A DNA stretch of 64,000 nucleotides, taken from the NCBI GenBank assembly GCA_041649295.1, contig JBAZNI010000001.1, positions 501,406 through 565,405 on the forward strand. The letters are read 5' to 3'. How positions within the stretch are numbered: position 1 is the stretch's first letter; each line of letters opens with the position of its first letter. Positions 60,001-64,000 of this stretch are shown here, one piece after another. Origin of the DNA: JACPLR01 sp041649295. GTDB lineage: Archaea > Nanobdellota > Nanobdellia > Pacearchaeales > GW2011-AR1. The position numbers were made by a program, and so were the translations under genes. The notes beneath the pieces were generated by a model, which worked only from the letters and a program-made list of their open reading frames with translations, was not told where the DNA came from and made no database searches.

Positions 60001-60548
60001 TGAGTAAATTAATATTATTAAAAAGCATTTTAAAAGATAAAAATGTGGCATCAGTAATCCCCACTTCAAAAAAGGTTGTTTCTGAAATTTGTGAAAATCT
60101 GAATTTCTCAAAAGATATTATAGTTATTGAATATGGTCCAGGTGATGGAATTTTTACAAAATATCTTTTAAGCAGGATGAACAGCAACTCTAAAATTATT
60201 GCACTAGAAACAAATAAAAAATTATTTGAACATTTAAAAAAAATTAATGACAAAAGGCTAATTGTTATTAATAAAAGTGCCGAAAATATTAAAGAGGTAA
60301 TTAGAGAATTGAAATATGAAAAAGCAGATATTGTCTTATCTGGAATACCTTTTTCTCTTTTAAAAAAAGATGTCAAAGAAAGAATAATAAATGATACAAA
60401 AGAAATATTGAAACCAAAAGGAAATTTAATAGTTTACCAGATGAGTAAACAAATGAAGCCAATTCTTTCAGGGCATTTTAATAAAGTTGACTGCTCGCTA
60501 AAACCATTTAATTTTCCCCCTCTTTTTGTTTTTGAAGTGAGTAACTGA
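60000..60548 (+). CDS. Rossmann-fold methyltransferase (PmtA/KsgA-like)
   Basis: 182 aa from the ATG at 60000, which shares one base with the preceding stop. SVIPTSKKVVSEICENLNF, then SAM motif I VIEYGPGDGIFTKYLLSRM, an acidic ALETNKKLFEHL, and ADIVLSGIPFSLLKKDVKER in the catalytic-loop position. This order fits the phospholipid N-methyltransferase/rRNA adenine dimethyltransferase group; lipid methylation is the commoner role for proteins of this length. It is translationally coupled to the HerA-like gene. Confidence 0.8.
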   Translation: MSKLILLKSILKDKNVASVIPTSKKVVSEICENLNFSKDIIVIEYGPGDGIFTKYLLSRMNSNSKIIALETNKKLFEHLKKINDKRLIVINKSAENIKEVIRELKYEKADIVLSGIPFSLLKKDVKERIINDTKEILKPKGNLIVYQMSKQMKPILSGHFNKVDCSLKPFNFPPLFVFEVSN

Positions 60549-60666
60549 AATCTCACTTAATAGGGTATAATTTATAAATGCTGTAAAATAATTTTTACAT
60601 AATTCAGAAAAATTTTATTAATTAATCACAACAAACCTTAAAAATAAAACTTTCCCAAATTAATTA

Positions 60667-61032
60667 ATGAGTGCAAAAAGAGTGAGAGAAAAATTTTCTA
60701 GAAGACTGGATGAAATGTATCTATGTCTTCAGGAAGGCTCAGTTCAATCTGATGAATTTGCTTTAAAAATCAAGAGATACATCAGAAATTATGGTTCTGA
60801 TGATTTGCCTGCCGAATATATAACAATAGCAGAAAATTACCTCCCGGTTAGAAAACAACAAGCAATCAGGGTTTTAGAAAGGATGTTTGATGATGTCAAA
60901 TCCGGATGTATGAAACGTAAAGAATTTACAAAAGCTGTTCAAAAATGTGGAAGATATCATAGCAAAAATTCCGAGTTTATAAAAGTTAGAAGTGCATATG
61001 TTGATTTTTTAGCCACAGCAGCATGGGAATAA
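60667..61032 (+). CDS. Hypothetical helical protein
   Basis: 121 aa, all-helical and basic, with two similar halves: VREKFSRRLDEMYLCLQEGS and FALKIKRYIRNYGS, against AIRVLERMFDDVKSGCMKRK and FTKAVQKCGRYHS. This looks like an internal duplication of a ~50-residue unit. No family recognised. A TATA-like TTAAAAATA lies about 22 nt upstream. A TCCTG/CAGGA hairpin follows the stop. Confidence 0.5.
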   Translation: MSAKRVREKFSRRLDEMYLCLQEGSVQSDEFALKIKRYIRNYGSDDLPAEYITIAENYLPVRKQQAIRVLERMFDDVKSGCMKRKEFTKAVQKCGRYHSKNSEFIKVRSAYVDFLATAAWE

Positions 61033-61091
61033 ATGTCCTGAACGAGCAGGATAAAGATAGTTGCAAAATTCTTATTTGTTCTTTTTTGCAG

Positions 61092-61949
61092 TCACCTGCT
61101 ATATCTTTTTTTATGCACTGCCAGATATTTTCTGATAAAATAAGAAACAAAACTTTCCTCATCTTTTTGCAATGCCTTATAATAAGATTTTATTTTTTTG
61201 TATTCTATGACTAGCATAGGATAACCACTATGCCAAAGGATGCTATTCATTAAAAGACGCCCTATTCTTCCATTCCCATCTCCAAACGGGTGGATTTTCT
61301 CAAACATATAATGTACTCTTGCAGAAAGTTCAACTGGATTCATCTTTTTGTTTTTGCTGATAAATACTATAAATTCTTTCATCAGTTTTTCAATATCCTG
61401 CCAATCAGGAGCGAGATGTGGCCCAACTCTGACAAGATAATTTCTAAACTTGCCTGCAATATCTGGTTTTGTCATTCCAAAGATTTTTTCATGCCATCCC
61501 AGAAACAACTCTTTAGTTATTTTATTATCTTTATTAAGCATCGTTAAGAAAACTTCGCTGTGGGCTTCAGTTTCTTTAACATCTCTCAATGATTTATTAG
61601 GAGAGATTTTATCATGGATTATTCCCCTAGTTTCTTCTAAGGTTATAGTAGAACCTTCAATAGCATTGGTATTGTATGTAAAAGCAATAGATATTTCTTC
61701 TAGTTCTTTTTTTCTGGCGCTTTCCGGAATTTTATTCCATTCAGATTGAAAATTTTTCTTTACTCTCTCCAATTTTTTATTAATATGCTCTTGAAATTCC
61801 TGATTGAATTTAGATTTAAGCTCATCAATATTTTCAGGTATTTTAGAACCCAAATATTTCTCTTTAGTCACTATTTTATTTCCATTCCGATATGAATTTT
61901 TTAGATAAAAATAAACTTTATTTCCTCTCTTTTTAGTCGTTATTTTCAT
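61092..61949 (-). CDS. Fic family protein (AMPylator/phosphotransferase)
   Basis: 285 aa. The catalytic loop is HPFGDGNGRIGR (H220 to R228), complete. The class II inhibitory helix motif, (S/T)xxxE(G/N), is present as T94-N-A-I-E98-G99, so the enzyme carries its own off-switch. The N-terminus (residues 1-60) is a helical region. It would transfer AMP from ATP to a target Tyr/Ser/Thr, with the target unknown. TATTTAAATA lies 22 nt before the ATG and is flanked by an inverted repeat, suggesting autoregulation. Confidence 0.93.
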   Translation of the reverse strand: MKITTKKRGNKVYFYLKNSYRNGNKIVTKEKYLGSKIPENIDELKSKFNQEFQEHINKKLERVKKNFQSEWNKIPESARKKELEEISIAFTYNTNAIEGSTITLEETRGIIHDKISPNKSLRDVKETEAHSEVFLTMLNKDNKITKELFLGWHEKIFGMTKPDIAGKFRNYLVRVGPHLAPDWQDIEKLMKEFIVFISKNKKMNPVELSARVHYMFEKIHPFGDGNGRIGRLLMNSILWHSGYPMLVIEYKKIKSYYKALQKDEESFVSYFIRKYLAVHKKRYSR

Positions 61950-61959
61950 AATAATTGTA

Positions 61960-62006
61960 TACCTACAAAGTATTTAAATATTGTGTTTTAATACCGCCTG
62001 TAGGTA
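61960..62006. promoter_or_regulatory. Inverted repeat flanking the fic TATA box
   Basis: TACCTACA (61960-61967) and TGTAGGTA (61999-62006) are perfect reverse complements, 31 bp apart, enclosing the fic TATA box (61971-61980). This is a good candidate for an operator. The rest of the 61950-62080 gap holds no gene. Confidence 0.55.
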
Positions 62007-62080
62007 CAACTGCCCTGAACGGAATTTGACCTATAGAAAGGGGGGATTGAAATTAATTGTAACTACTATCTTTGAGAAAG

Positions 62081-62509
62081 TTACCATTTAAGGTCATATC
62101 GATTATAACCCCTTTCCATTAATTTCACAAAAATTGGTTGGACTAAATCAAATAGTTCTTCAACTATATCTCTTGCTAAAGGCATATCTCCAGATTTCAA
62201 CGCCCCTTTACGTTCCTCAACAACAGAAATAATTTGTTGGGAATCTACACCTAACTCTAAGATAACTTCGTCAATTGCATCAAAATATTCTCTCCAAGTT
62301 TTCCCAATCATTAAATTACTAATTAAACTTTCTGGACCAGAAGGAGCTCGAACTCTATAAATAATCTCTTCAGATACCCTCTTTTGTTTTCTTAAGCGTC
62401 CTCCAGGAAGAACCATAGGAAAATTATTCATATATCTAACTCTACCTTCTCCAGGATATTCGTCTTCCAGCCTATCAATTTCTGCCTGAACTTTTTCTTC
62501 ATAATTCAT
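62081..62509 (-). CDS. Hypothetical protein
   Basis: 142 aa, soluble and mostly helical: EKVQAEIDRLEDEYPGEGRV, then MVLPGGRLRKQKRVSEEIIY, then a helical C-terminal part (YFDAIDEVILELGVDSQQII, ARDIVEELFDLVQPIFVKLM). TTTAAATA about 21 nt upstream supports the start. No recognised family or membrane segment. Confidence 0.5.
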   Translation of the reverse strand: MNYEEKVQAEIDRLEDEYPGEGRVRYMNNFPMVLPGGRLRKQKRVSEEIIYRVRAPSGPESLISNLMIGKTWREYFDAIDEVILELGVDSQQIISVVEERKGALKSGDMPLARDIVEELFDLVQPIFVKLMERGYNRYDLKW

Positions 62510-62572
62510 AAAATCAATAAAGAATCCTATTTAAAAATGTTCCTAAAAAAACACATTTCGATTCCCAGAAAA

Positions 62573-62644
62573 CGCCCTGACCGGGAATCGAACCCGGGAC
62601 TCGTCCGCGACAGGGACGTGTTTTAGCCACTAAACTACCAAGGC
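62573..62644 (-). tRNA. tRNA-Asp(GTC), intronless
   Basis: Minus strand: acceptor GCCTTGG/TCAGGGC (two G-T pairs), discriminator G, T8-A9, anticodon stem CGTCC/GGACG, loop CTGTCGC giving anticodon GTC, T arm CCGGG-TTCGATT-CCCGG. It is the only complete tRNA in the window without an intron. Confidence 0.93.
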
Positions 62645-62783
62645 CTATTAACTTCGCAAAAACTGCATTATTGCCCAAAAACTAATATACTGGAGGACAA
62701 TGCGGTTTTGTACAAAAATCATAAATACTTCTTATTTTTAAACCTTTCACTATATTTAAAAAATAGGTTTTCCTAATATAAAA

Positions 62784-63746
62784 ATGAGGGGAATTTTACC
62801 AGCAATATTTTTGATTATCATTTGTTTAGCCGGTATTTTAAGTGGTTGGTTAATATATATAGCATTTTATAATAATTATTTTGCAAAACCAGTTCCGCTT
62901 ATTGAATTATTTGAAAACAATAAATCCCAAAAAACAGCGGGCAATGAAACAAATGAAGACTACCCTGAAGGAATGCTGTTTTACAATCCTATAAGATTTC
63001 AGACAAACCGCATAAATTTTTCAATTGATAATTCCTGTTCTGAAACTAAAAAATCAGATGCTATAAAAGCATTTAACATTCTTGATGAGAATACTGTTTT
63101 AGAATTTTCTGAAGTTCCTGAAAACGGACAGATAAAAATCCATTGTTCAGATTTAGTCAAAGAAATATCAAGAGACCATTTTATAGCTGGAGAAGGCGGA
63201 CCAGGCATGATAATAAACACAACAAAATACTTCTTAATTATTGAAGGGGATGTTTTATTATACAAAGAAAACACATGTGAAAATCCAATTATCGCAATCC
63301 ACGAAATTCTCCACGTTCTTGGGTTTAAACATTCTTCAGATAAAAGTTCAATCATGTATGAAATCTCAGACTGCAATAAACAAATTACAGAAGATATTAT
63401 CAGCAAAATTCAAGAATTATACCTTGATTTGCCTCTAGCAGATTTGTCATTCAACTGGGTAAATGCAACAAAAACTGGAGGATACCTTGACTTTGAAGCA
63501 GAAATTATCAACATTGGGTTAAAAAACGTTAAGAACATTACCTTAACAATAATAGCTGATGAAAAAATAGCTGATAAACAGGAAATAGGGGGGGTTGAAA
63601 TTGGAGCTAAAAAAATTGTCAAGATAACGAATTTAAAAATACCAAGAGATTCGACAAAGATGGTATTGTGGATGGACAAAGATAATTCTATTCCGGAGTT
63701 TGATAAACTAAACAACCGAAAAGAGTTAATACTGAAAAAAGATTAA
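62784..63746 (+). CDS. Membrane-anchored zinc metalloprotease (matrixin-like) with CARDB domain
   Basis: 320 aa. One N-terminal helix (ILPAIFLIIICLAGILSGWL) anchors an extracellular protease domain with the extended zinc motif AIHEILHVLGFKH (H173, E174, H177, H183) and a Met-turn SIMYEISD (M191), as in matrixins/archaemetzincin-like enzymes. Residues about 215-320 form a CARDB-type beta sandwich (ADLSFNWVNATKTGGYLDFE, IINIGLKNVKNITLTII). It probably cleaves extracellular protein, the CARDB domain binding substrate or surface. TATTTAAAA ends about 22 nt before the ATG. Confidence 0.85.
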   Translation: MRGILPAIFLIIICLAGILSGWLIYIAFYNNYFAKPVPLIELFENNKSQKTAGNETNEDYPEGMLFYNPIRFQTNRINFSIDNSCSETKKSDAIKAFNILDENTVLEFSEVPENGQIKIHCSDLVKEISRDHFIAGEGGPGMIINTTKYFLIIEGDVLLYKENTCENPIIAIHEILHVLGFKHSSDKSSIMYEISDCNKQITEDIISKIQELYLDLPLADLSFNWVNATKTGGYLDFEAEIINIGLKNVKNITLTIIADEKIADKQEIGGVEIGAKKIVKITNLKIPRDSTKMVLWMDKDNSIPEFDKLNNRKELILKKD

Positions 63747-63862
63747 TCTTCGTCCCTTACATTTTCCACATCTTCGTCTTCAAAATCCTCGTCAAGTGTG
63801 TCTTCATCTATTTCTTCTTCAAACTCTTCATCTTCTTCATAAGCTATTTTTTTTGATTTCAT
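63743..63862 (-). CDS. Small acidic protein
   Basis: 39 aa from the ATG at 63862 (MKSKKIAYEEDEEFEEEIDE, then DTLDEDFEDEDVENVRDED); TTTAAA about 23 nt upstream favours this over an upstream ATG at 63934. It is almost entirely Asp/Glu after a short basic start. Similar short acidic proteins occur in archaea, for example as small RNA-polymerase or SSB-tail-like partners, but no role can be assigned. Its stop overlaps the protease gene's end by 4 nt. Confidence 0.45.
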   Translation of the reverse strand: MKSKKIAYEEDEEFEEEIDEDTLDEDFEDEDVENVRDED

Positions 63863-63969
63863 AAAGTAGTTATAAAAATAAAGGTTTAAAAATTTATCTA
63901 AACCCTTATCAGTGATAAAATTGTCCAAATTCAAAATCTTTAAATATCGTATATAATTGATTGGAGCAT

Positions 63970-64000
63970 GAGCCTGTAGCTCAGCCAGGTTAGAGCACTG
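63970..64000 (+). tRNA. Partial tRNA gene cut by the window end
   Basis: GAGCCTG acceptor strand, T8-A9, D stem GCTC/GAGC with loop AGCCAGGTTA, then ACTG as the start of the anticodon stem. The sequence stops before the anticodon, so identity is undetermined. The upstream TATATAATT matches a tRNA promoter. Confidence 0.8.

Noticed and set aside
58687..60548. HerA-NurA repair operon
   Set aside because: The neighbour is a SAM methyltransferase, not a NurA nuclease, and no Mre11/Rad50 genes are nearby.
1..64000. CRISPR array or cas genes
   Set aside because: No regularly spaced identical repeats of 23-40 bp with unique spacers, and no Cas-like protein, were seen.

Overview
The window reads as AT-rich archaeal chromosome, most like a small-genome DPANN archaeon (Woesearchaeota/Pacearchaeota type; the placement is inferred, not searched). 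The archaeal markers are a thermosome subunit, adjacent small and large clamp-loader (RFC) subunits, an RNase P p30 subunit, archaeal-type ProRS and PheRS, a HerA-like ATPase, a DUF357 protein, the tiny ribosomal protein eL41, tRNA introns in the anticodon loop, and promoters of the form TATA box, 21 bases, ATG. That last pattern (often TTTATAAA ending 21-23 nt before the start codon) recurs through the window. It implies widespread leaderless transcription and was used to choose several start codons.

Layout. 0-5.3 kb: Ca2+/cation antiporter, pilin-like LamG surface protein, Trm5-like tRNA methyltransferase, XPD/DinG-type Fe-S helicase. 5.4-16.5 kb: accessory and surface region with a tail-fibre-like adhesin, an HTH-nucleotidyltransferase, a HEPN/MNT toxin-antitoxin pair, two large DNRLRE-type surface proteins, a RelE toxin with two tandem antitoxins, a DUF4143 ATPase and two secreted proteins. 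The 3' end of a DNRLRE gene occurs three times here as a direct repeat separating the inserted modules. 16.5-22.4 kb: housekeeping (UMP kinase, RNase P p30, pheS-NUDIX-pheT operon, LemA). 22.7-26.4 kb: three intron-containing tRNAs (Thr, Gln, Glu; the Glu intron is about 107 nt), small membrane proteins, a DedA protein and an odd hairpin/repeat array after tRNA-Gln. 26.5-40.8 kb: transporters, MetRS, ATP-grasp ligase, MscL, MinD, GatB, tRNA-Arg, a DegP-like protease, ProRS, thioredoxin.

40.8-46.4 kb: a complete 5.6-kb transposon with 19/22-matching terminal inverted repeats and a 9-bp target duplication (AACTATAAT). It carries a SWIM/zinc-ribbon DDE transposase, a tail-anchored wHTH-like protein, an EcoRI-family adenine methyltransferase next to a DUF262-HNH nuclease, and an unrecognised two-gene unit (312-aa soluble protein plus four-helix membrane protein). 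This mobile defence-like island is the best candidate in the window for an undescribed system. It sits between the stop codon of a small gene and the promoter of eL41.

46.4-64 kb: eL41, RFC small and large subunits, nucleoside deoxyribosyltransferase-like protein, RelE/AbrB toxin-antitoxin pair, nitrilase-family amidase, OB-fold ssDNA-binding protein with a membrane thiol oxidoreductase, thermosome, a second DUF4143 ATPase, CBS/zinc-ribbon protein, HerA-like ATPase with a PmtA/KsgA-like methyltransferase, Fic protein, tRNA-Asp, a membrane-anchored HExxH metalloprotease, and the 5' end of another tRNA cut by the window edge.

Translation genes dominate the core regions (PheRS, MetRS, ProRS, GatB, tRNAs, RNase P, eL41). 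The accessory stretches are rich in toxin-antitoxin, restriction-like and surface-adhesion genes. No CRISPR array, rRNA or replication origin was seen.
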